64,000 nucleotides of DNA, from positions 175,426 through 239,425 of the forward strand of contig NZ_ANIK01000016.1 in the NCBI RefSeq assembly GCF_000347175.1, written 5' to 3'. Every line of letters starts with the position of its first letter. The stretch's first letter is position 1. Shown one piece after another: positions 20,221-47,129 of this stretch. The notes under the pieces were generated by a model that was given only the letters and a program-made list of their open reading frames with translations, made no database searches and was not told where the DNA came from. The translations under genes and the position numbers were made by a program. This stretch comes from Leptospira alstonii serovar Sichuan str. 79601. Lineage in GTDB: Bacteria > Spirochaetota > Leptospiria > Leptospirales > Leptospiraceae.

Positions 20221-22808
<2,588 letters not shown>

Positions 22809-22809
<1 letters not shown>

Positions 22810-23327
22810 TGAAAAGGAATCTCTTCAAAATCGTAGTAAGACGAATCGGAAATTTTGCGTATTTTCTGATCGTTTTCAATCTGATTTGGAATTGTAATAA
22901 CCTTCCCAACGGAGACGATAGTTTCAACCAAGACAATGAAAAGAGAGTGATACTTCAGTATCTCCTTTTGCCTCCGACCGATCCGATTCAGTCTTGTATC
23001 AACTCTTTGCAGGCGGCTCAGTCTTGTTTGAATCAGGCTCCCGATTTGCCCACTCCACTTTCCGAGGTCGCGATCGTAACTTTGTTCAGCGGAGGAGTCG
23101 CTTCGGTCGATTCGTATCAGAATTATTGCAATACTTTGATGAACTCCACTACGTTTGCGAAAGTTACGAATCGTGCAAAGGCTTGTGTGATGGATTGTAA
23201 TCGTTCGTATTGGGTAAATAAAAATTCTGCGGGAACCTGCGGACAGGCAGGGCTTTCTCAGATAACGGGACTGTCAACGGGAACCTTCGCCTGTACAAAA
23301 GTTTGCACAAGCGTTTCAGGACAATGA
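22809..23327 (+). CDS. Cys-rich lipoprotein coupled to the receptor gene
   Basis: 172 residues; basic start, hydrophobic segment and lipobox-like NLIWNC near residue 29. The mature protein holds about nine cysteines (QSCINSLQAAQSC, YCNTLM, ACVMDCNRS, GTCGQ, FACTKVC), consistent with disulfides or metal ligation. The TAATG overlap with the receptor gene implies translational coupling and a stoichiometric role, such as a surface ligand-binding partner of the TonB receptor. No family recognised. Confidence 0.65.
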
Positions 23328-23411
23328 TTCATGCGAAAGAAAATGATCGGAAAACTGAGTGACTTCGAGACGTCGGTTTTAAAAAATAAAGAATATTAGA
23401 GGATTCAGATT

Positions 23412-24026
23412 ATGACAATGTTTTTGGTTGAATACGGCGAGACTTTCATTTTTGTCGTTATGCTCGTAGCAAGTATAGTAGCTCTCGCGGTAGGAACTGA
23501 AAGAATTCTGATTTTTCGCAGAAGTCTGAAGAACACGGAAGAGATACTTCCCGTTTTAACTTCCGAAATCAGAAAAGGCGACTTTGCCGCCGTGAAGACG
23601 ATCGGAACCGAAAATCCCGGAAACATCTACGCGAAATTTTCTCACTTTTCCGTGGAACATTACGAAGCCGGTCACGACGCGCTTTCCGAATTACAGGAAG
23701 GAAAAATCATCGGAGAAAGAGTAAAACTTGAAGATCATCTTCCGATTCTCAATACCTTAGGCAACAACGCTCCTTTTATCGGACTTCTCGGGACGGTTCT
23801 CGGTGTGATCAAAGCGTTTTACGGACTTGGAACGTTAGGAAGTACGGGAGCGGAATTCGTGATGAGAAGTATTTCAACCGCTCTTCTTGCGACCGCGGCC
23901 GGTCTCGGCGTGGCGATTCCTGTCGTAATGGCGAACAACTATTTTACCCGTAAGTTGAAAGTGATTCAGGCAAATTTGGAAATTCTTTCCAGAGAGTTTC
24001 TTGCCAGTCTTTCTCGCGGGAAGTAG
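23412..24026 (+). CDS. exbB: ExbB/TolQ-family proton channel subunit
   Basis: 204 residues with three transmembrane segments: one near the N-terminus (FIFVVMLVASIVALAVG) and two in the second half (NAPFIGLLGTVLGVIKAF; STALLATAAGLGVAIPVVMANNYF), the last two being the diagnostic MotA_ExbB signature. ExbB with ExbD uses the proton gradient to drive TonB. Assigned to ExbB rather than TolQ because the receptor and TonB genes flank it and no tol-pal genes are present. Confidence 0.9.
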   Translation: MTMFLVEYGETFIFVVMLVASIVALAVGTERILIFRRSLKNTEEILPVLTSEIRKGDFAAVKTIGTENPGNIYAKFSHFSVEHYEAGHDALSELQEGKIIGERVKLEDHLPILNTLGNNAPFIGLLGTVLGVIKAFYGLGTLGSTGAEFVMRSISTALLATAAGLGVAIPVVMANNYFTRKLKVIQANLEILSREFLASLSRGK

Positions 24027-24048
24027 ACTTTTAAAGGAGAATGTGAAT

Positions 24049-24453
24049 ATGGCAGGCTCTGCTCCCTCCGGCGACGGAGAAGAAATAGGCAATATAAATA
24101 TCACTCCGATGGTGGATGTGATTCTGGTTCTTCTGGTGATTTTTATGGTGACCGCGAACTTCTTAAAAAAAGAATCCATCAACATCAATCTTCCGAAAGT
24201 TGCGGCCGCCGATCCGAACGTCGCTCAATCGGTCCAGGTGGCTTTGACCAAGGACGGAAAGATTCTTTTGGAAGGAGCCGATATATCCATTGAAAAACTG
24301 AAAGCCCACCTCGAAAGAGACTCTAAGATCAGACCGAATATGCGTTTGACGCTCTCCGCCGATTCTTCCCTACCTTATGGAAAAATTGCGGAAGCAATGG
24401 GTGTAATCCGCAAAGCCGGAGTGACTAAGATTGCGCTTTCGGTGAAACGTTAG
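24049..24453 (+). CDS. exbD: ExbD/TolR-family biopolymer transport protein
   Basis: 134 residues from ATG 24049, 8 bases after AAAGGAGA. A longer frame starting in exbB is rejected. NINITPMVDVILVLLVIFMVTA is the single membrane helix with the proton-carrying aspartate. The periplasmic part (VQVALTKDGKILLEG, PYGKIAEAMGVIRKAGVTKIALS) is the ExbD fold. Second gene of the exbB-exbD-tonB unit. Confidence 0.9.
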   Translation: MAGSAPSGDGEEIGNINITPMVDVILVLLVIFMVTANFLKKESININLPKVAAADPNVAQSVQVALTKDGKILLEGADISIEKLKAHLERDSKIRPNMRLTLSADSSLPYGKIAEAMGVIRKAGVTKIALSVKR

Positions 24454-24474
24454 GCGAAATAGGTAAGGCGAAGA

Positions 24475-25113
<639 letters not shown>

Positions 25114-25259
25114 TTCTTTCGAACTTACCGAACCTACAAGTTATTTCGGACTGAAGATAAACCCACAATCCGCTGTAAAAGCCGTTGCACTTTAAAAAAT
25201 TTCTTGCGGCGGCGATTTGAAAATTCATACTTCCATACACCAACCAGATGGAGACAAAA

Positions 25260-25718
25260 ATGAATTGGAAAGCGTTCGCTTGGATCGGTTTATTACTATT
25301 TACTTTGCCGCTTTTGTCGGTGCCCACTCCCCCCACACTGGAAAATCAGGTCAAGAATTCCGATTATATCGCGTTAACTCGAATTACGAACGTTCGAGAA
25401 ACAAAAATTTCCGAAACTTCGATCTCCGTCACGGCCACGGTTGAAGTTCTCAAACCTTGGAAAGGCGGGGAAAAACTTCCCACGAAATTCGAAATCGGTT
25501 TTATGATTTTTCCGGAACTTTTAGGGAAATGGCTGAAGGCCGCTCCGCCGGAAGGAGATTATATTCTTTTCTTAAATCAAAAAACGGTAAAGGACAGCAA
25601 AGGAAACGAATCCTCTTTGATCGTTCTCTACGAACCGCATCCTTTTGCGTTTAAGGAATATTCCAGAGAAACGGAAGACAAAATCCGAGAAACGGTTCAG
25701 TCCCAAAAAGGAAATTAA
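25260..25718 (+). CDS. Exported protein of unknown function
   Basis: 152 residues from ATG 25260 with GGAG nine bases upstream; an in-frame ATG at 25248 lacks that spacing. The N-terminus (WIGLLLFTLPLLSVP) is a signal peptide. The mature part (YIALTRITNVRETKISETSISVTATVEVLKPWKGGEKL) looks like the all-beta fold of small secreted proteins whose expression costs are tied to proteases or adhesins, but no family is certain. It ends 11 bp before the cysteine-protease gene and is likely cotranscribed with it; a chaperone or inhibitor role would be speculation. Confidence 0.6.
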   Translation: MNWKAFAWIGLLLFTLPLLSVPTPPTLENQVKNSDYIALTRITNVRETKISETSISVTATVEVLKPWKGGEKLPTKFEIGFMIFPELLGKWLKAAPPEGDYILFLNQKTVKDSKGNESSLIVLYEPHPFAFKEYSRETEDKIRETVQSQKGN

Positions 25719-25719
25719 A

Positions 25720-28129
<2,410 letters not shown>

Positions 28130-28144
28130 GAAATGTCGGTGTAG

Positions 28145-28240
28145 GAGTTAGTGGATAGACGTTTACAAGAAATCAGGGTTCAGAGGAATGAATGATTGGG
28201 TTTTAACTCTGTAAATGTTCTATCCACTATAACCTAACCA
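28145..28240. repeat. Inverted repeat of the AGTGGATAG family
   Basis: TTAGTGGATAGACGTTTACA near 28147 and its near reverse complement TGTAAATGTTCTATCCACTA near 28210 face each other across about 45 bp between the protease gene and the convergent EAL-like gene. The core matches motifs near 5934, 7685 and 7706. A bidirectional terminator is possible, but no T-run is present. Confidence 0.5.
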
Positions 28241-28247
28241 CTGACTC

Positions 28248-29600
<1,353 letters not shown>

Positions 29601-29683
29601 TTTAGCCTTTGTGATTCGAAAAAACCGTCGGTATGAACCGTTCGTTCAAACAAACTCAAATAAAAGATCCGACGAATGATTTT

Positions 29684-31527
<1,844 letters not shown>

Positions 31528-31538
31528 GTCTTTTCACC

Positions 31539-32534
<996 letters not shown>

Positions 32535-32561
32535 ACGAAATATATACGGGAGTCAATTCGA

Positions 32562-32660
32562 CCTTACATACAATAAAATGCAAGTGTTCCGAAAAGAATG
32601 GAGCTTTTTACTTGCAAAAAGTATGACTTTATGATAGAGAAAAGCCTCCCGAGCTTTTCA
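32562..32660 (+). repeat. Dispersed hairpin-containing repeat, copy B
   Basis: Matches copies at 9358-9493 and 51026-51143 through ACATACAATAAAATG, CAAGTGTTCCGA, ACTTGCAAAAAGTATGA and TGATAGAGAAAAGCCTCC. GCAAGT and ACTTGC pair perfectly around a ~25-base loop. It lacks the upstream CAAGTGGTTAG block of the other two. It lies between convergent genes. Confidence 0.75.
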
Positions 32661-32728
32661 CGGAAGATTGTCGGAATTCCGACAGATTTATCTTAAGATC
32701 CAAGTATTGTGGGTTGTGTTAGGGCTTC

Positions 32729-33310
32729 CTAAGGGGCGCGTTGTGGAACTGTCGTTGCAGAGCGATACTGATTGTAAAGAGTGTCGTCGGAATCGAAAAC
32801 GGATTCCGATAACGCGAGAATTTCTCCGGACCGAAGAGATACAACTCTCAGTTGGAGTAAAAAAGTCTGATCCCCAAATTGAACGGTTCCCAAAAGAAGA
32901 AGATCCGCTCCCGATAGTTTACCGATTTCCAGATTTTGATCCGAAAGAACGAGTCCGGATTTTTGAAAAGTTTGTTCGTCGATGAGCCGTCCCAGTTGGG
33001 ATTTTTCCACCAGTAAAATTTTTCCGGGATCGTACATCTGCGATAGAAGTTGAGAAGAAATCGTAGTTCCTAAAAGTGTCGCCGAACCGTTTTCGTTTAA
33101 CAAAGGAAGAACGGCGAGTTTTAACGCACCTTTCTTTTCGGGAAAAGAAATTTCCCGGTTGAGGTCGATCTGTTTTTTCAAGGCTGAGGAAACTTCCTGC
33201 AAAACCGCGCCTAAAGGTTTCGGAAGATCTCTTTTCAAAGAACGTCCGCTGTTTGTACAGTTTATGACGAATAATACAAAACATAATATTAAAAAAATGG
33301 AATGTTTCAT
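32729..33310 (-). CDS. FlgO/CsgG-like lipoprotein
   Basis: 193 residues; signal ending FVLFVINC, Cys18 as lipid site. The domain (LAVLPLLNENGSATLLGTTISSQLLSQMYDPGKILLVEKSQLGRLIDEQ ... GADLLLLGTVQFGDQTFLLQLRVVSLRSGEIL) is the FlgO/CsgG-type alpha-beta fold found in outer-membrane lipoproteins. Function here unknown. Its ATG directly follows the stop of the receptor gene upstream (TAA ATG), so it is the last gene of a three-gene operon with the 7TMR-DISM protein and TraB-like protein. Confidence 0.82.
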   Translation of the reverse strand: MKHSIFLILCFVLFVINCTNSGRSLKRDLPKPLGAVLQEVSSALKKQIDLNREISFPEKKGALKLAVLPLLNENGSATLLGTTISSQLLSQMYDPGKILLVEKSQLGRLIDEQTFQKSGLVLSDQNLEIGKLSGADLLLLGTVQFGDQTFLLQLRVVSLRSGEILALSESVFDSDDTLYNQYRSATTVPQRAP

Positions 33311-35424
33311 TTAAAAATATTTGACCAAGGTGACTCGGTTCCCCGTGGAATTGAACTTTACAACGTCAAAAGCGGAAAGTGCGAACGCAATTCCTCCGGT
33401 TCGTAAAGCCGCGTTTTCATCCGTTTTCGAAAGTGCGTTCCGAACGGTCCTCGCGTGGTTAAATCCTTTTCCTTCGTCGGTAATTCTATAACCTACTTTC
33501 TGCCCGGAAAGAAAATATTCCACGAGAATTTTTTTATCCCTGTAATACGGATCGTTTTGCCGCGCCAAAATGAACTGAAAATAATTCCCGTTCTTTAAAC
33601 ATCTCGCCTTGTCTTCCTCGGATATATTCAGGTTTCCGTGTTCGATCGCATTGACGAGCATTTCTCTGAGACTCGTCCGAATCGAAAGAGCCGCGGTCGG
33701 ATCGGTGAAACGTACGAGATTGAACGTAAGCCTCTGGCTCAGAAGTTCCGCGTTTTGGAGATAGTTATTCATCGAGAAGACGATTCTTTCTTCGTCCAAA
33801 TATCTTCCCATCAGATCCTGATCGGGTTCAAAGGCCCTTCCCAAAATATCGCGGCCGGATTCGTGTTCCAAAATTTGAAGACGAACCTGCAACTCTTTCG
33901 GTTCTTTCAGATATTTCTGAACGAAGTCGGCACGGAAATAAACGGGCTTTCTCGTGGAATATAACTCTTCCATCCTTTCCATAACATACAATTTTTTGAA
34001 TGCGTCTTCCAATCCTCCCGTATTGTACATGAACTCTAAAAAATTCTTACCGATCACATCCTGCGGTTTAAAACCTAAAAACGGGGAAATGGACTTATTA
34101 CTTCCGGTGATCGTTCCGTTGGAATCCAGATCAAAAAGAAAATCTTCCTCGCCTTCGTACAGATTTTTATACTGAACTGCGGATTGCTCGTGTCTTTGTT
34201 TCAAAAGATTTAAACTGATCGCCTGCATCTCCAAAGTTAAGGAAAGTTGTTTGATCCGATCAGCGAGTCCCAGCGAAAGAAACGCGACTTCGATCGCGGA
34301 ACCGATCTGCAATCCCCATTGAGTGAAAAAATTATCCGAAAAAATTCCAAATGCGTTCATCGCATACAAAAAACTTCCCAGAATAAAAACCGACCAAGCC
34401 GTCAGAAAAAATCGAGACGGACGATGTCCTTTCCATACACACTGAAGACTGTTAATCAAAAGTAAAGTCAGCACGATCAAAAGAACGACAATACTCGAAA
34501 TCACGCTGAACGTATGACTGAAAAAAGTAAGAGAACCGATACAACCGAATCCGCAGATCGCCATAATCGGATAATAAAATTTGTCGGTGATCGGAGTCAT
34601 CTTGGAGGATTCTAAAAACGATTTCCCGAATAAACACGCTGCGAGAAACGCGGAAAAGATAAAAAACGGAAGGCTTACGTTCCCCCATTCCGGATGATTC
34701 GGCCATAAAAACTGAAAAGACAATCCGTTTAAAGTCATCTGAAAAAGAATATCAAAAAAGATGAATATACTATAATAAAGATAACTTATATCCCGGGTCG
34801 TAATCAAAAGGAACAGATTGTAGACGAACATCACACACATCGTTCCGTAGTAAAAACCGAGAGCCGTATATTCTTTTGCGGTATGTTCCAAAAATTCGGT
34901 TCGTGAATATGCGGATAAGGGAACAATGATCGAATTTTTGGATTCGATCCGAAGGTAATAGTCGTTTTTAGAAAGAGGAGGTTCGCTCAATTGAAACGGA
35001 AAGTTCCGATTTTCCGCAAGTCTTGTCGCAAAAGGAAGTTCGTCCCCGGAGACCGACAGGGGTAAGGCGCCGTTTCGAACGGAATAAAACCGTAATGAAT
35101 CGATCATAGTGTAGGAAAATAATAGGACCCAGTTTTTCGTTCCTCTTTCCGAATTGGAAACCGGAACTCGAACCCAGACCGTGGCATCGGAATATCCGAG
35201 ACTATTGTTGAAAAGCGGGATCGACTTTCCGGACTGAAAGACTTTTTGAATTTCGGGAAAGGAAAGTTTTCCGGATTTATCTTCGTAATACGTTAGATAC
35301 GATTGAAGGTCCCATCCTTCCATCACCGCGTTCGGTTCGAATTCCGCGGAACGGGGCGGCTCGGAATGAAGCGCTCCGGAAAAAACCAAAATCAAAAAGA
35401 CAAAGGCCTTCCGGAGTTTCCAAA

Positions 35425-35428
<4 letters not shown>
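33311..35428 (-). CDS. 7TMR-DISM sensor with PAS and RsbW-like ATPase domains
   Basis: 705 residues. A signal peptide (LVFSGALHS) and a ~150-residue periplasmic DISMED2-type beta domain precede seven transmembrane helices (about 190-400), a coiled segment, a PAS domain (FLFDLDSNGTITGSNKSISPFLGF) and a C-terminal histidine-kinase-like ATPase (SLREMLVNAIEHGN as N-box, ITDEGKGFN as G1). No phospho-acceptor His domain is visible, so it resembles the anti-sigma/serine-kinase (RsbW) class. It probably senses an external ligand and controls a sigma or STAS partner encoded elsewhere. Overlaps the TraB-like gene by 4 bp. Confidence 0.87.
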
Positions 35429-36651
<1,223 letters not shown>

Positions 36652-36825
36652 TCCAAAAACAGCGTATGAAATCGAGACCCGAGAGTAAAATGAAATTCTG
36701 CCTTTTCAAATTCGAGTTTCACTTCTTCAAGTCGTCTCAAAAAAGTATTGAAGAATTCGAGACCGTCCTGTAATGTCTTGTTACTTTTTTGGAATTAAAA
36801 CGAACACCGGGATAACTGGAACCAA

Positions 36826-38726
<1,901 letters not shown>

Positions 38727-38840
38727 ATTGACACATTTTAGCGATATTTGGTTCCCTTTCTTCAAAGCTTTTAGAAAAAGAATATCAAAACCGTACAAAG
38801 GCAACTAACGAGCCCGCTACGGAATAAAAAGGGAAGAAAG

Positions 38841-39737
<897 letters not shown>

Positions 39738-39764
39738 AAATAGATTCGAAATTTTGAATGTGTT

Positions 39765-39865
39765 TTCCCCCGATTGGACCTCTCCTACTTCTTAAAAGAA
39801 GGGTTTTAAATCTTTGACATCGCCCTTTTATAAAGGCGTCCCTAAAAAGATAAAACTCGGGGGAA
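39765..39865. terminator. Nested inverted repeats between convergent genes
   Basis: TTCCCCCGA (39765-39773) is the exact reverse complement of TCGGGGGAA (39857-39865). Inside lie CTTCTT-AA-AAGAAG (around 39791-39804) and a CGCC/GGCG hairpin with TTT/AAA extension (around 39816-39833). It fills the gap between the recombinase and the convergent SDR gene, so a bidirectional terminator or structured RNA is likely; a recombination site for the adjacent recombinase is less likely but not excluded. Confidence 0.5.
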
Positions 39866-39869
39866 TCTC

Positions 39870-40676
39870 TTAACCTTTGGTATAAACGAATTGTTTCTTG
39901 AGTCCTTTTTTGCGGAGCATCGGACCTAGGATTGCCGCCGTTGCAGGAAATGCGTTTCCGATCTTTGCAAGAATTCCGCGACTACCCGGAATCAAAATTT
40001 CAAGCGGTCTTTTGGTAAGAACCTTACCGAGAATCATCTTGGAAACTTCTTCAACCGTTAGGACCTTCCCTCCCGAAAAAGTCATCGAAGCCTGCTCGTA
40101 ATCCTTCTGTAGATCGAGCATCGGAGTTTTGATCGCGTCCGGACAAACGACTGTTACAAAAACGTTCTTTTCTTTGAGTTCCCCAGCGATCGCAAGAGAA
40201 AAACCTCTTACCGCAAACTTAGAGGTGGAATACAAAGAGATCCCGGAAATCGGAGCCACTCCCGCAAGAGATGCGATGTTTACGATATGTCCCGCTCCGG
40301 CCGCAACCATTCTTGTCGCCGCTTCTCTCGTTCCGTACATCACACCCTTGGCGTTGATGTCCATATGTCGATCGATCTGAGTCGCCGGAACTTCGTAAAT
40401 ATAACCCGGCAAAAGATATCCCGCTACGTTTAGAAGCGCGTCGATCTTACCCCATTTTTTGATCGCAAGATCCATCACTTTTTTCCAATCACCGGGAGAA
40501 GTTACGTCGAGTTTGGAGACAAGAACGCGATCTTTTTCATTCTTCCAAGGGGCCGCGAATTTTTTGAGTTCCTTCTCGTTGATGTCCGCGATTAAAATCG
40601 AATGTCCCGCGGCAAAAGCCTCTTCGGCTAATTTTTTTCCGAGACCGCCCGCGCATCCTGTAATGAATAAAATCAT
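39870..40676 (-). CDS. Short-chain dehydrogenase/reductase
   Basis: 268 residues. Cofactor loop TGCAGGLGKKLAEE, acidic DIN after strand 2, VNIASLAG and catalytic Tyr-Lys in LYSTSKFAVRGFS define a classical SDR. Substrate unknown. It is 14 bp downstream of the MBL-fold hydrolase gene and likely in an operon with that gene and the small membrane protein before it. Confidence 0.87.
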   Translation of the reverse strand: MILFITGCAGGLGKKLAEEAFAAGHSILIADINEKELKKFAAPWKNEKDRVLVSKLDVTSPGDWKKVMDLAIKKWGKIDALLNVAGYLLPGYIYEVPATQIDRHMDINAKGVMYGTREAATRMVAAGAGHIVNIASLAGVAPISGISLYSTSKFAVRGFSLAIAGELKEKNVFVTVVCPDAIKTPMLDLQKDYEQASMTFSGGKVLTVEEVSKMILGKVLTKRPLEILIPGSRGILAKIGNAFPATAAILGPMLRKKGLKKQFVYTKG

Positions 40677-40690
40677 ATTCTTACTTCCTT

Positions 40691-41791
<1,101 letters not shown>

Positions 41792-41850
41792 CTCTTTTAA
41801 TTTCCTCGGATGTATTTCCTATCTTAATTTTTGAAAGTAAATGGAAACGA

Positions 41851-42219
41851 TCAAAACGGTTTGTAAGTTACGATATAGACCACAAGAAGTCCGAGCAAAG
41901 GAAAGCCGAACCAAAATGTTTTTCCCAACGTAGGTTTTTTATAGACCATCGTCAAAAGCCCGCCGTATGCCAACCAGATCGCAAATTTTGCGATCACCCA
42001 ACCGGGCCAGGGCCAGATCAAACCCATTCTTGCAAGCATTCCGAATCCGCCTAATAAGATGAAAAATAGGCCGATTCCGTGTGTGATCGCTACGATTTTA
42101 CGATTGGAGAATTCTTTGGTGCCGCCGTTGAGAACATGAAGCGTAACTCCTCCCAGCGCGGTAAAAAGTAGAAGAATTCCGAAGATATGGATCATTTTAT
42201 AGACCGCGTAAGAAATCAT
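41851..42219 (-). CDS. Small four-helix membrane protein
   Basis: 122 residues with four hydrophobic helices (YKMIHIFGILLLFTALGG, GIGLFFILLGGFGMLA, FAIWLAYGGLLTMVY, FPLLGLLVVYIV). Conserved-looking His residues in helices 1 and 2 could bind haem or metal, but no family could be named. Possibly cotranscribed with the MBL-fold and SDR genes (59 bp gap). Confidence 0.65.
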   Translation of the reverse strand: MISYAVYKMIHIFGILLLFTALGGVTLHVLNGGTKEFSNRKIVAITHGIGLFFILLGGFGMLARMGLIWPWPGWVIAKFAIWLAYGGLLTMVYKKPTLGKTFWFGFPLLGLLVVYIVTYKPF

Positions 42220-42304
42220 ATGCCGGTTCCCTTATGAAACGGTTTTAGGTTTGCTCCAAAACCGTTGTTTTGTTTTTCAAAATTTTTGTTGTGTACCCTA
42301 AAAC

Positions 42305-42352
42305 ATAACCTTACTCACAAATGACTCAGTAAGGTTATAACCCGAAAGGGTT
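42305..42352. other. Two tandem perfect hairpins (candidate structured RNA)
   Basis: ATAACCTTACT (42305-42315) pairs exactly with AGTAAGGTTAT (42328-42338) across a 12-base loop. Directly adjoining, AACCC-GAAA-GGGTT (42339-42352) is a hairpin with a GNRA tetraloop when read on the plus strand. Neither is followed by a T-run. They lie in the ~200-bp gap between the small membrane-protein gene and the cyclase gene. The GNRA loop exists only in plus-strand RNA. Confidence 0.5.
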
Positions 42353-42415
42353 GCACGCGGAATCCAGTCTCCCCGGAAGAATGGACTTTGGCAACGATTG
42401 TTTCTTATAAATCGT

Positions 42416-44590
42416 TTACTTTTCTAGAAGATGTTGAACCCCGATCCAATTGCCGTTAGGCGGGGAAGCGATGTATTCCTGGCATCGTTTGCGATAAAGA
42501 ATCGAAACGATGTCCTCCGGGAAAACCTTAAGCGCCTGTTCGAAATTGATGAGAGCCTCCTGAAAATCCGCGACCTTATACAAAATAATTCCCCTTGTGA
42601 TCAAAGGAAGAGTCGTGTCTTTCAGTTTTCGAATATGAGGTACGTCCGCTTCGTAAACCTCGTAAATGATGATCGGATCCGTTTTTCCTTTTACTACGAC
42701 GGAATCGATTTCACGAATCGCAAGATCGTCCGCGATCGTCATGCAAGAAAGAGTATTCTTTGTAATCAGAATGTCGGCGCGATAAAGGTTGGTTAGACTT
42801 TCCAAACGGGAAGCTACGTTTACGGTATCGCCGATCACGGTCGTGTCCAATCGGGAACGACTTCCCACGGTTCCGAGCATCAGATTTCCCGTGTTGATCC
42901 CGATTCCGATCCTTAAACCTCGAAAGTGAGAATCCTTTGCTTCCGCGTTAATGGCCTGGACCGCTTTTTTCATTTCGATCGCCGCAAGAATCGCCTTATC
43001 CGCGGAAGTTTTACCGTAAAGACGAGATTGTATCGCTTCCCCTTCTCCCGAAAATAAGGCGAGAATTCCGTCGCCCATAAACTTATCCACGAAACCTTCG
43101 TGTTTTTGTACCACGGGCTCCATACTCGCGAGATAGTCGTTGATAAAACGAAAGTTTTCCTCGGGAGTCATCTGTTCCGAAATCGTAGTGAACGAACGAA
43201 TGTCCGTAAATAAAACGCTCATTTCTTTGAGAACCGAATCTCCGAGATTGACCTCAACGGCGGAATTTTTTCCGAGAACGTTTAAGAACTGTACGGGGAC
43301 GAAACGAAAGAACGCGTTTTTTTGTCTTGCGAGTTCCAACTTCTGCTGACTGAGTTCTATGTTTAAGTCTTCCGATTGACGATACAAAGAAATGAATCGG
43401 TTGGCGAGAATGACGGTTAACGCGACCACAAAAAGAAAATACGCGAACTGAGTGAAACGAATTCCGGATTGAAAGAAAACCGAATCGATCACGTCGTAAA
43501 CCGCGATAAAAACGACCGTAAACATACTCGTCGCCAAAAGAATCGCGTCTTTTTTGCGGAAATATAACGCTTTGCTCATAAAGTAGAGGAGATAAACGAG
43601 CGTGGGAAGAATGGAAATCTGCCAGATTCTCAAACTAGTCATCGTATATCGAAACGGTTCCACGAGAGTGATCGCCGCGATAATCACGTCCAAGACGAGA
43701 ATTCCGAACAACACTTTCGAAAATTTCGCTCTTCCGTAAAAGTAATCCTGCATAAACAACAGAAACAGGGGTGAAAGAAGAGAAACCGAAGAATATTCAA
43801 TTCTTGTAATCCAGGTCGTATCGTGAATCACGTCGAACGCGATATTGGACCTCGAAAGAGAATACAGGGCCATAAAAACGCTGAAAATTCCGAAATAAAG
43901 ATTGTACAGGTCCTCCCTTCTTTTTGCGTAAATGAGAAGATGATAAAGTCCGAAGAAAACGTAAATCGTGTTCAGGCAAAGGTTGACTAACGTGGAAATT
44001 TCGCCGGAAAGTTTTTGTTCGGTCGTTAGGGAATAATCCCCGTCGATGTAAAAACCGAGATCCACGTTTTTAGAAAAGGCCGAAGCCGGAACGTCTCCGA
44101 TCAAATGGAAAGTCAAAAGATTTTCCCCCGATCTAAGAAGACTGGAATCGACGGGGAGACGAAAACTTCGGATCGTCCTTCGGACAAACATTTCTTTTCC
44201 GGAAGAATCCAAATGGATTTCCCGAGCCAGGGAATGACCGTTTAAAAATATTTCCCAGTTTTCTCCGATCGATTCCAGATACAGAAAGATCGGTTTGTAA
44301 ACCTTTGTGTTCCGAAAATCCCCTTCGATGTGAAATCGAGTCTGCAACGTATATTCTTTCAAACCCCTTCCGATCGGGGTTTCGAAAATTTCGTTTAAAA
44401 CGATCGGGAAGGTCGAGATTTTTTTCACTGTAGGAAGAGTCGGATCGATTCCGTTCGGATATTCCTTTTGAAATTCATCCGTCGCGATCCAATTTACTTT
44501 TCTCAAATCGATCGGTTTCCAAGAATCTTGGTTTTCGGAAAAAATCAAAGAAGGAATGAACGTGCAAAGGAAGAATAGAATCGTTTTCAA
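42416..44590 (-). CDS. 7TMR-DISM receptor with class III adenylate/guanylate cyclase
   Basis: 724 residues: signal peptide (FIPSLIFS), a jelly-roll DISMED1-type periplasmic domain (~residues 70-195), seven transmembrane helices (~205-415), a coiled linker, then a class III cyclase domain with both metal aspartates (VLFTDIRSFT, FVDKFMGDGILALF) and TVIGDTVNVASRLES. The C-terminal ~60 residues look like a tetratricopeptide-type helix pair. It likely makes cAMP in response to a periplasmic signal. Single-gene unit. Confidence 0.9.
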   Translation of the reverse strand: MKTILFFLCTFIPSLIFSENQDSWKPIDLRKVNWIATDEFQKEYPNGIDPTLPTVKKISTFPIVLNEIFETPIGRGLKEYTLQTRFHIEGDFRNTKVYKPIFLYLESIGENWEIFLNGHSLAREIHLDSSGKEMFVRRTIRSFRLPVDSSLLRSGENLLTFHLIGDVPASAFSKNVDLGFYIDGDYSLTTEQKLSGEISTLVNLCLNTIYVFFGLYHLLIYAKRREDLYNLYFGIFSVFMALYSLSRSNIAFDVIHDTTWITRIEYSSVSLLSPLFLLFMQDYFYGRAKFSKVLFGILVLDVIIAAITLVEPFRYTMTSLRIWQISILPTLVYLLYFMSKALYFRKKDAILLATSMFTVVFIAVYDVIDSVFFQSGIRFTQFAYFLFVVALTVILANRFISLYRQSEDLNIELSQQKLELARQKNAFFRFVPVQFLNVLGKNSAVEVNLGDSVLKEMSVLFTDIRSFTTISEQMTPEENFRFINDYLASMEPVVQKHEGFVDKFMGDGILALFSGEGEAIQSRLYGKTSADKAILAAIEMKKAVQAINAEAKDSHFRGLRIGIGINTGNLMLGTVGSRSRLDTTVIGDTVNVASRLESLTNLYRADILITKNTLSCMTIADDLAIREIDSVVVKGKTDPIIIYEVYEADVPHIRKLKDTTLPLITRGIILYKVADFQEALINFEQALKVFPEDIVSILYRKRCQEYIASPPNGNWIGVQHLLEK

Positions 44591-44790
44591 AGTTGATGTT
44601 TTCCGTTTTAGAAAATATGGTTTTTAATGGAGAAATATATGAATTAGAAGTTTAGATTGTCTAATTTTCAACATTTTTATTCGGTTCAAATCTTTTGTTT
44701 CGTACGGAAAAGCGATTGCTTCTCTTTTAAAATCCTGATTCTTACTTACATCCGGACTCCGGAGCGATTCAAATCAATAAGGAAATTGAA

Positions 44791-46992
<2,202 letters not shown>

Positions 46993-47070
46993 TATTTTAT
47001 GTAATTTTAATACTCAATCGAAACTCGCAAATCGACCTTTTAGGCGCAGAATTCCCGACACTCTATCATC

Positions 47071-47094
47071 AGAGTTGTTGAAAAATTAATTCTC
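47071..47094 (+). repeat. Isolated end of the 101-bp inverted-repeat element
   Basis: A 24-base string starting AGAGTTGTTGAAAAATT, identical to 6063-6086 (minus) and matching the termini of the full elements at 48842 and 53989. About 35 bp later CTTAATTTTTCAAAC may be the decayed opposite end. Confidence 0.65.
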
Positions 47095-47129
47095 CGTCGG
47101 TTTCCTTTTATTTCATAGTCCTTAATTTT

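Noticed and set aside
23331..23399. 22-codon ORF (MRKKMIGKLSDFETSVLKNKEY) between the Cys-rich lipoprotein and exbB
   Set aside because: Too short to judge; no clear ribosome site and no comparison available.
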